64,000 nucleotides of DNA from Thioclava sp. JE_KL1. GTDB taxonomy: Bacteria; Pseudomonadota; Alphaproteobacteria; Rhodobacterales; Rhodobacteraceae. The notes beneath the pieces are model-generated. The model did no database searches. It had not been told where the DNA came from and was given only the letters and a program-made list of their open reading frames with translations. Made by a program: the position numbers and the translations under genes. The stretch spans positions 1 through 64,000 of the forward strand of contig NZ_WBJS01000003.1 of the NCBI RefSeq assembly GCF_009296265.1, in the 5' to 3' direction. Shown here piece by piece: positions 19,991 to 30,068 of this stretch. Within the stretch, counting starts at the first letter, position 1. Each line of letters opens with the position of its first letter.

Positions 19991-22405
19991 TCAGTGCGCG
20001 GTTGCGCCCTGCCCGTCCGATTTGGCCGCGGCAGCGGCAGCGGCGGCTGCCTCTTCGGCCTCTTCGTCCCAATCGACCGGCTCGGGCTGGCGAACCAGCG
20101 CGCGGGCGAGGACTTCGCGAACGTGGGTGACCGGCACGATCTCCAGCCCCTCCTTCACGTTGTCCGGGATATCCGCGAGGTCTTTTTCATTCTCCTCGGG
20201 GATGAAGACGGTCGTGATCCCGCCGCGAAGCGCCGCGAGCAGTTTCTCTTTCAGGCCGCCGATCGGCATCGCGTTCCCGCGCAGGGAGACCTCGCCGGTC
20301 ATGGCGATATCCTTGCGCACCGGGATCCCGGTCAGCACCGATACGATGGAGGTCACCATCGCCAGACCCGCAGAGGGCCCGTCTTTCGGCGTCGCCCCGT
20401 CCGGGACGTGGACGTGGATGTCCCACTTCTCGAAGCGCGGCGGCTTGATGCCGAATTGCGGCGCGACCGAGCGGACGTAGCTGGACGCTGCGTCGATCGA
20501 TTCCTTCATCACGTCGCCCAGCTTGCCGGTGGTCTTCATCCGACCTTTGCCCGGCAGGCGAAGCGCTTCGATCTGCAGCAGGTCGCCGCCCACGGAGGTC
20601 CAGGCAAGGCCGGTCACGACGCCCACCTGATCTTCTTTCTCGGCCAGACCGTAGCGGAACTTCTTGACGCCCAAGTAATCGCCCACCTTCGCCTCATCGA
20701 CGGTGATGTGCTTGGTCGCACCCTTCGACTTGATGATCTCGGTCACCGCTTTCCGGGCGAGCTTCGCGATATCGCGTTCGAGATTCCGCACGCCCGCTTC
20801 GCGGGTGTAGTAGCGGATCACGTCGGTCAGCGCGCCATCGGTCAGTTCGAACTCGTTCTTCTTGAGCCCGTGACCCTTGATCTGCTTCGGGATCAGGTGC
20901 TGCTTGGCGATCTCGGCCTTCTCGTCCTCGGTGTAGCCTGCGAGCGGAATGATCTCCATCCGGTCCAGAAGCGGGCCCGGCATGTTGTAGGAGTTCGCCG
21001 TCGTCAGGAACATCACGTTCGACAGGTCGTATTCCACTTCGAGATAGTGATCCACGAAGGTCGCGTTCTGTTCGGGATCGAGCACTTCAAGCATGGCCGA
21101 AGCAGGGTCGCCACGGAAGTCCTGCCCCATCTTGTCGATCTCGTCGAGCAGGATGAGCGGGTTCGTGGTTTTCGCCTTCTTCAGCGCCTGAATGATCTTG
21201 CCGGGCATCGAGCCGATATAGGTCCGACGGTGGCCGCGGATCTCGGATTCGTCACGCACGCCGCCAAGCGAGATGCGGATGAATTCGCGCCCCGTTGCCT
21301 TTGCGACAGATCGGCCGAGCGAGGTCTTACCCACACCAGGCGGACCCACGAGGCACATGATCGGGCCTTTGAGCTTGGCCGAGCGCGCCTGCACCGCGAG
21401 ATATTCGACGATGCGTTCCTTGACCTTCTCGAGACCGTAGTGATCGGCATCGAGCACGGCCTCGGCCTTGCTGAGGTCTTTCTTCACGCGGGATTTGGTG
21501 CCCCACGGGATCGACAGCATCCAGTCGAGATAGTTGCGCACGACGGTGGCTTCGGCCGACATCGGCGACATCGACTTGAGCTTCTTCAGCTCGGCCTCGG
21601 CCTTTTCCTTGGCCTCTTTCGAGAGCTTGGTGTTCTCGATGCGCTCTTCGAGCTCGAGGATCTCGTTCTGGCCGTCTTCGCCATCGCCGAGTTCCTTCTG
21701 AATGGCCTTCATCTGCTCATTCAGGTAGTACTCGCGCTGGGTTTTCTCCATCTGCGTTTTCACGCGGGATTTGATCTTCTTCTCCACCTGGAGAACCGAG
21801 ACCTCACCCTGCATGAGCCCGTAGACCCGCTCCAGCCGTTCGGAGACGTCGAGCGTTTCCAGAAGCTCCTGCTTCTGGGCCACTTCCAGCCCCAGATGGC
21901 CCGAAACGAGATCGGCCAGCTTGTCCGCTTCGGTCGCATCGGCCACGGCCGAGAGCGCCTCTTCGGGGATGTTCTTCTTGATCTTCGCGTAGCGCTCGAA
22001 TTCCTCTGCGACCGAGCGCAGCAGCGCGCGGATCGTCTCCACGTCGCCTTCGGTCTCGATCAGCGGTTCGGCATTCGCTTCGAAATAGTCCTCATTCTCG
22101 ACGAAATCGGTGATGCGCACGCGGCTCTTGCCCTCGACCAGCACCTTCACGGTGCCATCGGGCAGTTTCAGCAGTTGCAGCACGTTGGCGAGCACGCCAA
22201 CGCGGAAAATCCCGTCCGTATCGGGGTCGTCTTGCGACGGATCGACCTGGCTTGCGAGCAAGATCTGACGATCCTCCGCCATCACCTCTTCCAGTGCGCG
22301 CACGGATTTCTCGCGCCCGACGAAGAGCGGCACGATCATGTGGGGGAAAACCACGATGTCGCGCAGCGGCAGGACCGGATGGGTGACAGAGCTAAATTCG
22401 GTCAT
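19991..22405 (-). CDS. lon: ATP-dependent Lon protease
   Basis: An 804-residue cytosolic AAA+ serine protease that degrades misfolded and regulatory proteins. Order: N-terminal LAN domain ([19 protein letters not shown]), coiled coil, Walker [12 protein letters not shown], Walker [11 protein letters not shown], sensor region, then the P domain with DGPSAG (catalytic Ser) and GLKEKLLAA (catalytic Lys). The start at 22405 ([11 protein letters not shown]) gives the family N-terminus; the frame extends 32 codons upstream without homology. The C-terminus ends in an Ala-rich run (AAAAAAAA), a mild oddity. Confidence 0.97.
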   Translation of the reverse strand: MTEFSSVTHPVLPLRDIVVFPHMIVPLFVGREKSVRALEEVMAEDRQILLASQVDPSQDDPDTDGIFRVGVLANVLQLLKLPDGTVKVLVEGKSRVRITDFVENEDYFEANAEPLIETEGDVETIRALLRSVAEEFERYAKIKKNIPEEALSAVADATEADKLADLVSGHLGLEVAQKQELLETLDVSERLERVYGLMQGEVSVLQVEKKIKSRVKTQMEKTQREYYLNEQMKAIQKELGDGEDGQNEILELEERIENTKLSKEAKEKAEAELKKLKSMSPMSAEATVVRNYLDWMLSIPWGTKSRVKKDLSKAEAVLDADHYGLEKVKERIVEYLAVQARSAKLKGPIMCLVGPPGVGKTSLGRSVAKATGREFIRISLGGVRDESEIRGHRRTYIGSMPGKIIQALKKAKTTNPLILLDEIDKMGQDFRGDPASAMLEVLDPEQNATFVDHYLEVEYDLSNVMFLTTANSYNMPGPLLDRMEIIPLAGYTEDEKAEIAKQHLIPKQIKGHGLKKNEFELTDGALTDVIRYYTREAGVRNLERDIAKLARKAVTEIIKSKGATKHITVDEAKVGDYLGVKKFRYGLAEKEDQVGVVTGLAWTSVGGDLLQIEALRLPGKGRMKTTGKLGDVMKESIDAASSYVRSVAPQFGIKPPRFEKWDIHVHVPDGATPKDGPSAGLAMVTSIVSVLTGIPVRKDIAMTGEVSLRGNAMPIGGLKEKLLAALRGGITTVFIPEENEKDLADIPDNVKEGLEIVPVTHVREVLARALVRQPEPVDWDEEAEEAAAAAAAAAKSDGQGATAH

Positions 22406-22475
22406 CGGCGTTCCTCTCTTGGCAGGAGGGTCCGGCCCCGTTTTCGGCGACCACGCCCCTCCCCTGTTCAACCCA

Positions 22476-22505
22476 ATATCTAGGAGCCGTGAAGCATCCA
22501 TTCAA
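22476..22505 (-). promoter_or_regulatory. candidate lon promoter
   Basis: Reading the minus strand, TTGAAT (22505-22500) is followed after 17 bp by TAGATAT. This resembles a -35/-10 pair about 70 bp upstream of the lon start. The TTGAA core could also suit a heat-shock sigma factor. Sequence pattern only. Confidence 0.3.
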
Positions 22506-22615
22506 CTAGGGCATGTCACTCACCCGTCACAATGCGTGGCCCCGGGACAGGCCGCAAGAGGCGATCTCGTTGCCGTGAGCGGTTCGTGCGCGCGCGTGAT
22601 CGAACGTGTAGCCGC

Positions 22616-23950
22616 TCAGCGCGGCAGGATCATCTCGGCCATCAAGCCGCCAAGCCGTTCGGATCGCCCGAGTTTCAGCGATCCACCGTGGCGACGCAGG
22701 ATGTCGGCGGTGATCGAAAGACCCAGTCCGACGCCCTGCCCGCGATCCTGATTGCGCGCCGGGTCGAGCCGGGTAAATGGCCGGATCGCCTCCTCGCGGC
22801 GTTCGGGCGGGATGCCCGGCCCGTCATCATGCACCGCGATTCGCCACCCCGTGCGCGCGATAGAGACGGTGATCTCCGCGCGCGTACCGTAACGGACCGC
22901 GTTGCCGATCAGATTCGCCAAGGCGCGTTTGAGCGCATCGGGGCGGAAGGTCGCGTCCTCCTCGCTGTCGCAATCGACCAGCGTCACATCGCGCCCCATT
23001 CGGCGCATGTCCTCCACCACGCCTGCAACGAAGCCGCAGATCGGCAGCGTCTCCGGCTCGCCATGCGACGCACCGTCGCGCGAGAACTCGAGAAACGCAT
23101 CGACAAGGCGCCCCATCTCGTCGACGTCACGTTCCATCGCGCGGACCTCGTCGTTCTCCTCCATCATCGACAGCCCGAGCCGCAGACGCGTCAGCGGCGT
23201 GCGCAGATCGTGGCTGACACCGGACAGCATCAGCGTGCGCTGTTCGATCTGACGCTCGATCCGGTTGCGCATGTCGAGGAAGGCGCGGCCCGCGGCGCGC
23301 ACCTCCGTCGCCCCCGAGACGCGGTAATTCAGGTTGCGCCCCTTGCCGAATTCCTCCGCCGCATGGCTCAGCCTGCGGATCGGACGCAGCTGATTGCGCA
23401 GGAAGATATAGGCGATCAGCGTCATTAGAATGGAAACAAAGACCATCAAAACAAGCAATTGGTGCGGATTCGACGCCGAAACCCGGCTGCGCGCGAAGCT
23501 GACCGCCAGCGGCCCGTTCGGCGTCTCCTGCACTACGCGCACGGAGTTGGTGGTGTTGTCGAGATCGATGGAGCGGATCTGCGACAGGTTGGCCCGGAGC
23601 GTCGAGATCACCACGATCCCTGTCAGATCGAAGAAACTGCGCGTATCGCCCCGCTGCGACGCGAGATTCGTGGGCGCCGGGAATTGCGAGGCGAAGTTCA
23701 GCGTCTTGTCGAGCACGTCGAGCCGTTCGCGCGCAACCTCTGCTGTCGGCGCATTGGTCGCGACCTGATCGAGCAGAGCGATCTCGCGCACCATGCCTTC
23801 AGTCATCTGCTGCGTGACACGCTCGAAATGGCGCTGAATGAAGACGACCGAGACCACGAGCTGGATCGTCACCACCGGCAGAATCAGGATCAGCGCGGCC
23901 CGCCCATAGAGCCCGCGCGGCATCATCTGTTTCAGCCAGCGAAATTTCAT
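22616..23950 (-). CDS. EnvZ-like sensor histidine kinase
   Basis: A 444-residue membrane sensor: TM1 about 18-39, periplasmic domain about 40-163, TM2 about 164-184, HAMP about 185-240. The DHp H-box is GVSHDLRTPLTRL with His247. The ATPase domain has N-box LANLIGNAVRYG, G1 DDGPGIP and G2 GVGLGLS. It autophosphorylates and should pass phosphate to an OmpR-type regulator. No response regulator is adjacent: the divergent neighbour is an MBL hydrolase and lon follows. The partner must be encoded elsewhere. The signal is unknown. Confidence 0.9.
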   Translation of the reverse strand: MKFRWLKQMMPRGLYGRAALILILPVVTIQLVVSVVFIQRHFERVTQQMTEGMVREIALLDQVATNAPTAEVARERLDVLDKTLNFASQFPAPTNLASQRGDTRSFFDLTGIVVISTLRANLSQIRSIDLDNTTNSVRVVQETPNGPLAVSFARSRVSASNPHQLLVLMVFVSILMTLIAYIFLRNQLRPIRRLSHAAEEFGKGRNLNYRVSGATEVRAAGRAFLDMRNRIERQIEQRTLMLSGVSHDLRTPLTRLRLGLSMMEENDEVRAMERDVDEMGRLVDAFLEFSRDGASHGEPETLPICGFVAGVVEDMRRMGRDVTLVDCDSEEDATFRPDALKRALANLIGNAVRYGTRAEITVSIARTGWRIAVHDDGPGIPPERREEAIRPFTRLDPARNQDRGQGVGLGLSITADILRRHGGSLKLGRSERLGGLMAEMILPR

Positions 23951-23986
23951 GCCAGAACCCTAACGATGGCCGCGATGGAGGGAAAG

Positions 23987-24859
23987 ATGGAAGAATTGCA
24001 GCCCGGCTTGCGTCGGATCGTGGCTCCGAACCCGTCCCCCATGACTTATACCGGCACCTGCACCTATGTCATCGGCACCGGAGAGGTCGCGGTGGTCGAT
24101 CCCGGCCCCGCCGATCCTGCCCATCTGCAGGCGCTGCTCGACGCGCTCGCGCCGGGTGAACGTGTCAGCCATATCCTCGTCACCCATGCCCATCTCGACC
24201 ACTCCCCCGGCGCACGACTGCTGGCCGAGGCCACGGGCGCGCCCATCCTCGCCTTCGGCCCGCCCGAAGCCGGGCGCGCACCGGTGATGGCGGAACTTGC
24301 GGCGCGCGGCCATGCGGGCGGCGGCGAGGGCGTCGATCACGCGTTCGACCCCGACATTTTGCTCGAGGATGGCGAGACGCTGAGCCATGGCGACTGGTCG
24401 CTCACCGCGCTGCACACGCCCGGCCATTTCTGCAACCATCTGAGCTTCGCGATGGGCGATGCCCTTCTGACCGGCGACGTCGTGATGGGCTGGTCCTCGA
24501 CGCTGATCTCGCCGCCCGACGGCGATCTGGGCGACTATTACCGCTCGCTCGCGCGGATCGAGGCGCAGAGCCCGCGCATCCTCTATCCCGGCCACGGCGA
24601 CCCGGTGACCGATCCCGAGACCCTGATCGCGAGTCAGCGCGCGCATCGCGACGCCCGCACCGAGCAGATCCGAAGCGCCCTCACCGAGCGCCCCGCCACC
24701 CCGCAGGGCCTCACCCGCGCGATCTACACCGACGTCCCCGCCGCCCTCTTGCCCGCGGCCGAACGCAATGTCTTCGCGCATCTCGTTGAAATGTCAGTGC
24801 AAAACCAAGTCATCGCCGCGCCCGACCTGCGCCCAGAGGCGCTATTTTCGCTGACGTGA
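23987..24859 (+). CDS. MBL-fold metallo-hydrolase (LACTB2-like)
   Basis: A 290-residue metallo-beta-lactamase-fold enzyme. THAHLDH supplies the first zinc motif, HTPGHFCNH the next His, LTGDVVM the bridging Asp and YPGHGDPV the last His. A C-terminal winged-helix-like extension (LTRAIYTDVPAALLPAAERN) is like that of LACTB2/glyoxalase-II-related hydrolases. The start at 23987 is chosen for its strong GGAGGG four bases upstream; ATGs at 23966 and 23975 are possible. Divergent from the histidine kinase. Substrate unknown. Confidence 0.85.
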   Translation: MEELQPGLRRIVAPNPSPMTYTGTCTYVIGTGEVAVVDPGPADPAHLQALLDALAPGERVSHILVTHAHLDHSPGARLLAEATGAPILAFGPPEAGRAPVMAELAARGHAGGGEGVDHAFDPDILLEDGETLSHGDWSLTALHTPGHFCNHLSFAMGDALLTGDVVMGWSSTLISPPDGDLGDYYRSLARIEAQSPRILYPGHGDPVTDPETLIASQRAHRDARTEQIRSALTERPATPQGLTRAIYTDVPAALLPAAERNVFAHLVEMSVQNQVIAAPDLRPEALFSLT

Positions 24860-24930
24860 CGAAAGCCTGAAATTTTTCACCAGAACCCTCTGGACATCCC
24901 AATTCGAGATTCATATACACCCTCACATGT

Positions 24931-25005
24931 TCCGGCGTAGCTCAGCGGTAGAGCAGTTGACTGTTAATCAATTGGTCGTAGGTTCGATCCCTACCGCCGG
25001 AGCCA
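24931..25005 (+). tRNA. tRNA-Asn (GTT)
   Basis: A 75-nt gene with acceptor TCCGGCG/CGCCGGA, anticodon loop CTGTTAATC with GTT and encoded CCA. A broken integrase starts 120 bp downstream of its 3' end, a usual landmark of an old integration event. Confidence 0.95.
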
Positions 25006-25128
25006 TCTTCCCCTCCAGGGTGTTGATTTAGCTACAAAAAGCCTTTTATGGCTTCGTAGGTGTGGCATACGGGTGTTCCATCACTCGAGTTTGCGTGGAC
25101 CCGTCCGAAACAAGGGCGACGCAAGACC

Positions 25129-26120
25129 ATGCACGGCCACCCCCACCTCTCCCGTCGCGGCGCTGCCTATCAATGGCGCCGTCGAATCCGGGTGTTTTCC
25201 ACAAAATTCGTTGACCTGAAGCTCTCCTTGGGGACGACGGATCGCCGTGTGGCGACTATCTTAGCACGCAAGAATAGTGCGGAGAGCGGCACATTTATGG
25301 ACGGCATCATCAGGACCGAGATTTCCCCTCAAGAGGCGCGCGTCTGGCTGGCGGATGTAATCAAGCGCGAGCGGGCGAAGATCGAAAAGCTGCAATTGCT
25401 GCGCCGGTTCGACTCCCTCGATCCGCTTGATGATGTGCGCCACGACGAGGCCGCGCGGGACGCTTGGGCACATCTGGCACGGTCGGGAGTGAATGCGGAC
25501 GCGCCCGAAGGTGCTTCTGAACTTTTGAGCTCGACGATCGACCTTTATCGCCGCGACCTTGCCAGTGAGAGCCGCAGGCGCATTATCGCAACGGCATCTA
25601 TTGGTGCCCGCTGATCGGCGCGGTGACGGGAGCGCGACGCGAAGAGATTGCAGGCTTGTCGCCCGGGGACATCATCGAGGTCGACGACATCCCTTGCATT
25701 TCGATCCGTGAAACCGAGTAGCGCCGGGTCAAGACGCTCTCCTCTTGTCGTATCGTGCCGATCCATGCGCGCCTGATCGAGCTCGGGTTTCTCGACCATG
25801 TGACGAAGATGAAGCGTCCCGGGCACCCTGAACTGTTTCCAGACCTTCGGGAGCCCAAGAGCGGGAAGCACGGCAAGAAACTCGGACGCCGGATGAGACA
25901 GATCATCGATGATACGCTGGACGCCGACGGCACGGCGCTATCTTTCCACAGCTTACGCCATTACGCGCAGAACGCGCTCGAACACGCGCCAATCGACGAT
26001 AAGATCATTCGCGACATCGTGGGCCATGAAGGGCGCGATATTCACGAGAAGACTTACCACAAGCCGCCCCCACCCAACCTGATGCGCCCGGCGATCGATG
26101 CTCTGCCACTTTGGGTATGA
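25129..26120 (+). pseudogene. tyrosine recombinase (phage/island integrase), decayed
   Basis: Three pieces in sequence. The N-terminal arm from MHGHPHLSRRGAAYQWRRR runs to a frameshift near 25565. A piece in another frame then contains IGAVTGARREEI, holding the first catalytic Arg, and stops at a TAG before RRVKTL. The C-terminal piece has FHSLRHY (His-x-x-Arg), DIVGHEG and the Tyr in EKTYHK. The middle of the core-binding domain appears deleted. It follows tRNA-Asn directly, so it is most likely the relic of an island or prophage integrated at that tRNA. It cannot make an active enzyme as read. Confidence 0.8.
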
Positions 26121-26448
26121 CGGGGATGTGTCAGGCGTTTTTTGGGCGGGGAGCGGCCATTCGCTGCGCTTCTGCCGAATGTCGGCTTGCTGTTGTTCGG
26201 CGACATCTCGTTCTTCTGGCTATGACGTGGTCAAGCACCTCAACTTGCCGCGTGATCGGGGCTTGCGCGGGCCCACTGGGGCCGCGGTCCCCTCACACCG
26301 TGACACTCTCTTCCGGCTTGTGTCGCCTCGTAGCCATTCTGATCCTCCGTTTTCCTAAACATACCGGCGGACCACTTGATTGGGGGAGGATCAAAGGACG
26401 CATTCGCGCTGTTCCAAACCGCCCTGCCCATGCGATGCTGACGCCAAG
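26121..26448. other. non-coding stretch with degenerate dispersed repeat
   Basis: No gene is supported here. The segment 26155-26228 resembles 36086-36161 (shared CATTCGCTGC, GCGACATCTCG, TCTTCTGGCT in the same order) and partly 62788-62803, suggesting decayed copies of one intergenic element. Confidence 0.5.
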
Positions 26449-27369
26449 ATGCGGATCGCGAGCCTCAACACCCAAAACATGCGCCTGCTGCCGAACCGGG
26501 AGCTGGGGCGGCTGCATGGGGCTTGGGACAGCGACGACCCCGAGGACCCGCGCCTCGATCCGATCGACCGGCGGCTGACGGCGGAACTGCTCGCCGGGAT
26601 CGACGCCGATCTGGTCGCGCTGCAGGAGGTGTTCGACCTCGCGACGCTGGAGCACTTTCACGCGCGCTACCTGCTGCCCACCGGCACACGGCCTTACCCC
26701 GAGCGGGTCTGCCTGCCGGGCAATGACGGGCGCGGGCTAGATTTGGCGGTGCTGTCGCGCCGCGCGCTGAGAGCGGTGCGCAGCCATGCCGCGCTGAGGC
26801 CGGGCGATCTGGGGCTGGAACTGCCCGAGGGCGTCGATCCCGAGATGCCGGTCTTCCGGCGCGATTGCCTGATGGTCGAAGTGGGCGCGCTGACGATGTT
26901 CATCACGCATTTCAAATCGCCCTACCCCGACGAGGCCGCCGCCTGGCGCACCCGGCGCCTTGAGGCGCTGGCGACACGGGCGCTGATCGAGCGGCACTTC
27001 GACGTTCCGGCCGAAGCGCTCTGGCTGATCCTTGGCGATCTCAACGAGCCCGACGACCCCGAGCTGCCCCTGCCCCGCGCGACCGCGCCGCTTGAACACG
27101 GGTTCAGCGTGGATCTGATGGCGCGGATGCCCCGGCCCGAGCGCTGGACCTATTACGATCCGCATTCGGGGCGCTACCATTGCCCCGATGTGCTGCTCGC
27201 CTCGCCTGCGCTGGCCGCGCGCTACCCCGATGCGGTGCCGCGTATCCTGCGCAAGGGCTTGGGCACCGAGGCCGCCCGCTATCGAGGCGAGCACCTGCCC
27301 GGCATCGGCCGCCACCGCCCCCATGCAAGCGATCACGCGGCCGTCACGATCGACCTGCCGGGGCTGTGA
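26449..27369 (+). CDS. endonuclease/exonuclease/phosphatase-family hydrolase
   Basis: A 306-residue EEP-fold protein. RIASLNTQNMRLL (Asn), ALQEVFDL (Glu metal ligand), ITHFKSPYPDE (active-site His), ILGDLNEPDD and a terminal HASDHAAVTID (Asp-His) are the canonical sites. No export signal. The start at 26449 puts the first motif at the N-terminus; a longer frame adds unrelated residues. The gene converges on the beta-CASP gene with 7 bp between stop codons. Substrate unknown; only weakly similar to the EEP protein at 4.9 kb. Confidence 0.85.
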   Translation: MRIASLNTQNMRLLPNRELGRLHGAWDSDDPEDPRLDPIDRRLTAELLAGIDADLVALQEVFDLATLEHFHARYLLPTGTRPYPERVCLPGNDGRGLDLAVLSRRALRAVRSHAALRPGDLGLELPEGVDPEMPVFRRDCLMVEVGALTMFITHFKSPYPDEAAAWRTRRLEALATRALIERHFDVPAEALWLILGDLNEPDDPELPLPRATAPLEHGFSVDLMARMPRPERWTYYDPHSGRYHCPDVLLASPALAARYPDAVPRILRKGLGTEAARYRGEHLPGIGRHRPHASDHAAVTIDLPGL

Positions 27370-27376
27370 AGCGGGG

Positions 27377-28756
27377 CTAGAGCTCGAAGCTCTGATGCAG
27401 CTCGGGCATCACGACCTTCGCCGGGTCTAGCCCTTTCGCAAATGCCTCCATCGACTTTTTCTCGCCATGCACGAGGAAGATCTTTTCCGGGTGGCGGGTG
27501 CGGGCCAGCCAGCGTTTCAGGTCGCTCTGATCGGCATGGGCGGAGAAGCCGTTGATCGTGTGGATCTGCGCACGCACCGGGATCTCCTCGCCGAAAAGCT
27601 TCACGTGCTTCGCCCCGTCCACGATGATCCGCGCCAGCGTCCCTTCGGCGGCATAGCCCACGAAGATCACTGCACTCTCGCTCCGCGCGAGGTGGTGGCG
27701 CAGGTGATGGCGCACGCGCCCGCCCGTGCACATCCCCGAACCCGCCATGATGACCGCGCCCGAGCGGATCTCGTTGAGTGCGATCGAGTCCTGCGTCTCA
27801 CGGGTGAAATGCAGTTCGGGCAGCTGGAACGGATCGCGCCCCTTGCGAATGATCTCGGCCAGTTCCGGGCGCAGCGCCTCGTCATGGCGCGCGAAGATCC
27901 GGGTCGCGGAGATCGCCATCGGGGAGTCGAGAAACACCCGCAGCGATTTCTCGATCTCGCCCGAGGCTATCCCCTCGCGCAGGAACCACAACAGCTCCTG
28001 CGCACGCTCCAGTGCGAAGGTCGGGATGATGACATTGCCGCCCCGCCCCGTGGTCGCGCGGATCGCGGCGAGGAATTCCGCGATCGAGGCCTCGAGCCCG
28101 CGATGGTCGCGCTCGCCATAGGTGGTTTCCATCACCACGACATCTGCATCCTCGGGCGGGTCGGCATCGTTGAGGAGCGGCCGATTGTCGGGGCCCAGAT
28201 CGCCCGAGAACAGGACCTTTCGGGTGCGGCCATGCTCGGTCAGGTCAAGCCGGATCGAAGCCGAGCCGAGGATATGGCCCGCGTCGAAAAAGGTCGCCTC
28301 GATCCCGTCAAACAGCGAGAGCGTCTTGCGATAGGTGGCGTTGCGCCCGAACCGATCGACCGCGTCGAGCGCATCCATCGTGTCGTAAAGCGCCTCACGC
28401 GACCCGCCGCGCCGCCCATGGCGGTGATGATGGCGCGCCTCTTCCTCTTGCAGATGGGCCGCGTCGAGCATCACCAGCCGCGCCAGATCGCGCGTGGCCG
28501 AGGTCGTGATGATCTCGCCCTTGAAGCCACGCTTGACCAGAAGCGGCAGCCGCCCGCAGTGATCGAGATGGGCATGGGTCAGCAGCACCATGTCGATCTC
28601 GGAGGGCTCGAATCCGAATTTCGCGGCATTATCCTCGGTCAGTTCCGAGCGGCCCTGGAACATGCCGCAATCGATCAGGATCTTGCGCCCCGCGCATTCG
28701 ACGAGATGGCAGGATCCCGTCACCTCATGCGCGGCACCGTGAAATGAAATCTTCAT
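27377..28756 (-). CDS. beta-CASP MBL-fold RNA-processing-type hydrolase
   Basis: A 459-residue metallo-beta-lactamase of the YSH1/CPSF73-like group. LTHAHLDHCG binds zinc, FSGDLGPDN supplies Asp, VVMETTYGERDH is the DxT/E-like block, and the beta-CASP part shows IPTFALERAQELL, MAGSGMCTGGRVRHHL and a C-terminal VHGEKKSM. Relatives cut RNA or act as exo-/endonucleases. The start at 28756 (MKISFHGAAHEV) follows GGGAGGAGAGG. Its 5' end overlaps the 3' end of the LOG-family gene by 32 bp, so they form an operon. Confidence 0.85.
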   Translation of the reverse strand: MKISFHGAAHEVTGSCHLVECAGRKILIDCGMFQGRSELTEDNAAKFGFEPSEIDMVLLTHAHLDHCGRLPLLVKRGFKGEIITTSATRDLARLVMLDAAHLQEEEARHHHRHGRRGGSREALYDTMDALDAVDRFGRNATYRKTLSLFDGIEATFFDAGHILGSASIRLDLTEHGRTRKVLFSGDLGPDNRPLLNDADPPEDADVVVMETTYGERDHRGLEASIAEFLAAIRATTGRGGNVIIPTFALERAQELLWFLREGIASGEIEKSLRVFLDSPMAISATRIFARHDEALRPELAEIIRKGRDPFQLPELHFTRETQDSIALNEIRSGAVIMAGSGMCTGGRVRHHLRHHLARSESAVIFVGYAAEGTLARIIVDGAKHVKLFGEEIPVRAQIHTINGFSAHADQSDLKRWLARTRHPEKIFLVHGEKKSMEAFAKGLDPAKVVMPELHQSFEL

Positions 28757-29723
28757 CCTCTCCTCCCATTGGTTCGTCGATATTGCGACCGAACTGCGCA
28801 TACCAACGCCCGATATCCTCCCAGATCTCTTCGGCAGTTTCGGCATACCAGAACAGGTCGCGGTCCTCGGGGTCGATCACCCCCTCCTCCACAAGGAAAT
28901 CCGGATCGAAGACCCGGCTCCAATACTCGCGCCCGACAAGGATCACCGGCAGCGGGCGGATCTTGCGGGTCTGGATCAGCGTGAGCGTCTCGAACAGCTC
29001 GTCGAGCGTGCCATAGCCGCCCGGAAACACCACGAGCGCCCGCGCGCGCATCAGGAAATGCAGCTTGCGCAGGGCGAAATAGCGGAAGCGGAAGCACAGG
29101 CCCGGCGTGATATAGGGGTTTGGGAATTGCTCATGCGGGAGCGTGATATTGAGCCCCACCGTGCGCGCGCCCGCATCATGGGCGCCGCGATTGGCGGCCT
29201 CCATCATCCCCGGCCCGCCGCCGGTGACGATCACCAGACGGTTGCCATGCGTGCCCTCGCGCGCACCGACGATCTGGCCGAAAGCGCGGGCGACCTCGTA
29301 ATAGCGGCTTTTCGCGACGACGCGTCTGGCGATCTCGACGCGGCGGGTCAGATCGTCATTGCTCGGATCGGCCGCGCTGCGGGCCTCCATATCGGCCAGC
29401 TTCTCGCGCGCGGCTTCCGGTTCGGGGATGCGGGTGCCGCCGAAGACCACGATCGAATGGGCGATGCCATGTTCGCGCAGCAGCGTCTCGGCCTTCTGGT
29501 AATCGAGCTGCAGGCGCGGGCCGCGCATCTCGTCGCGGTTGAGAAAATCGACATCCTCATCGGCCTGAAGGTAATTCGGATGCGCCATGATCTCGCGGAT
29601 CAGATCGGGGGCGCGGACATCCTCGTGGCCGGGTTTGGGCTGGCACCACGGCAGATCGACCTCGCGCGCCACGTCATCGGCGGGCCGGGGCTTGGCGCTT
29701 TCCTCTTCGATAGTCTCCGACAT
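28725..29723 (-). CDS. LOG-family (TIGR00730-like) Rossmann-fold protein
   Basis: A 332-residue protein. VTGGGPGMMEAANRGAHDAG and VFPGGYGTLDELFETLTLIQ are the PGGxGTxxE signature of the LOG/cytokinin phosphoribohydrolase family, which releases bases from nucleoside 5'-monophosphates. It carries an N-terminal extension of about 100 residues (DVDFLNRDEMRGPRLQLDY), as in the larger TIGR00730 subgroup. The start at 29723 is preceded by GGAGGAG. Commonly misannotated as lysine decarboxylase. Operon with the beta-CASP gene. Confidence 0.85.
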   Translation of the reverse strand: MSETIEEESAKPRPADDVAREVDLPWCQPKPGHEDVRAPDLIREIMAHPNYLQADEDVDFLNRDEMRGPRLQLDYQKAETLLREHGIAHSIVVFGGTRIPEPEAAREKLADMEARSAADPSNDDLTRRVEIARRVVAKSRYYEVARAFGQIVGAREGTHGNRLVIVTGGGPGMMEAANRGAHDAGARTVGLNITLPHEQFPNPYITPGLCFRFRYFALRKLHFLMRARALVVFPGGYGTLDELFETLTLIQTRKIRPLPVILVGREYWSRVFDPDFLVEEGVIDPEDRDLFWYAETAEEIWEDIGRWYAQFGRNIDEPMGGEDEDFISRCRA

Positions 29724-30068
29724 CGGCTCCTCCTCGATTACCGAACCGGCAGGCTTGCGGTGGCAAGCTTGACGACTTCCTCGGCGCAGGCAAGTCGAAC
29801 CTTGCGATACAAGTCCACGGCGAAAAATCTTCGCACGCTCCCGGTCGCCAGAAAGTGGCAAAAGTGGACGGTTTCTACGCCGCCCGCAGCAGGCGCATCC
29901 CGCCGCTACCGTGACCGACTATTGCTCCCCCGTTCTCACGCAGCGTTCTCGCAAAAAAAGATGTCAGCTTAGGGCCGGTCGCTACCCGCTCGGTGGCCTG
30001 GGCGGAGAGCCGCCCTTCGCTGCGCCATAGATGAACGACTGCTCCGTAGACTCCAGACTCGTTAATTT
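29724..30068. other. intergenic stretch next to IS copy 2
   Basis: No gene is supported. It includes the upstream region of the LOG-family gene and low-quality frames. TTTTCAAAGCCAGAAGATGACAG at its right edge belongs to the end of the IS. Confidence 0.4.

Noticed and set aside
19955-22483. An 842-codon plus-strand open frame lying across lon
   Set aside because: It is the antisense shadow of lon, rich in His/Arg/Asp as expected from GC-rich opposite-strand frames; the minus strand encodes an unmistakable Lon protease.
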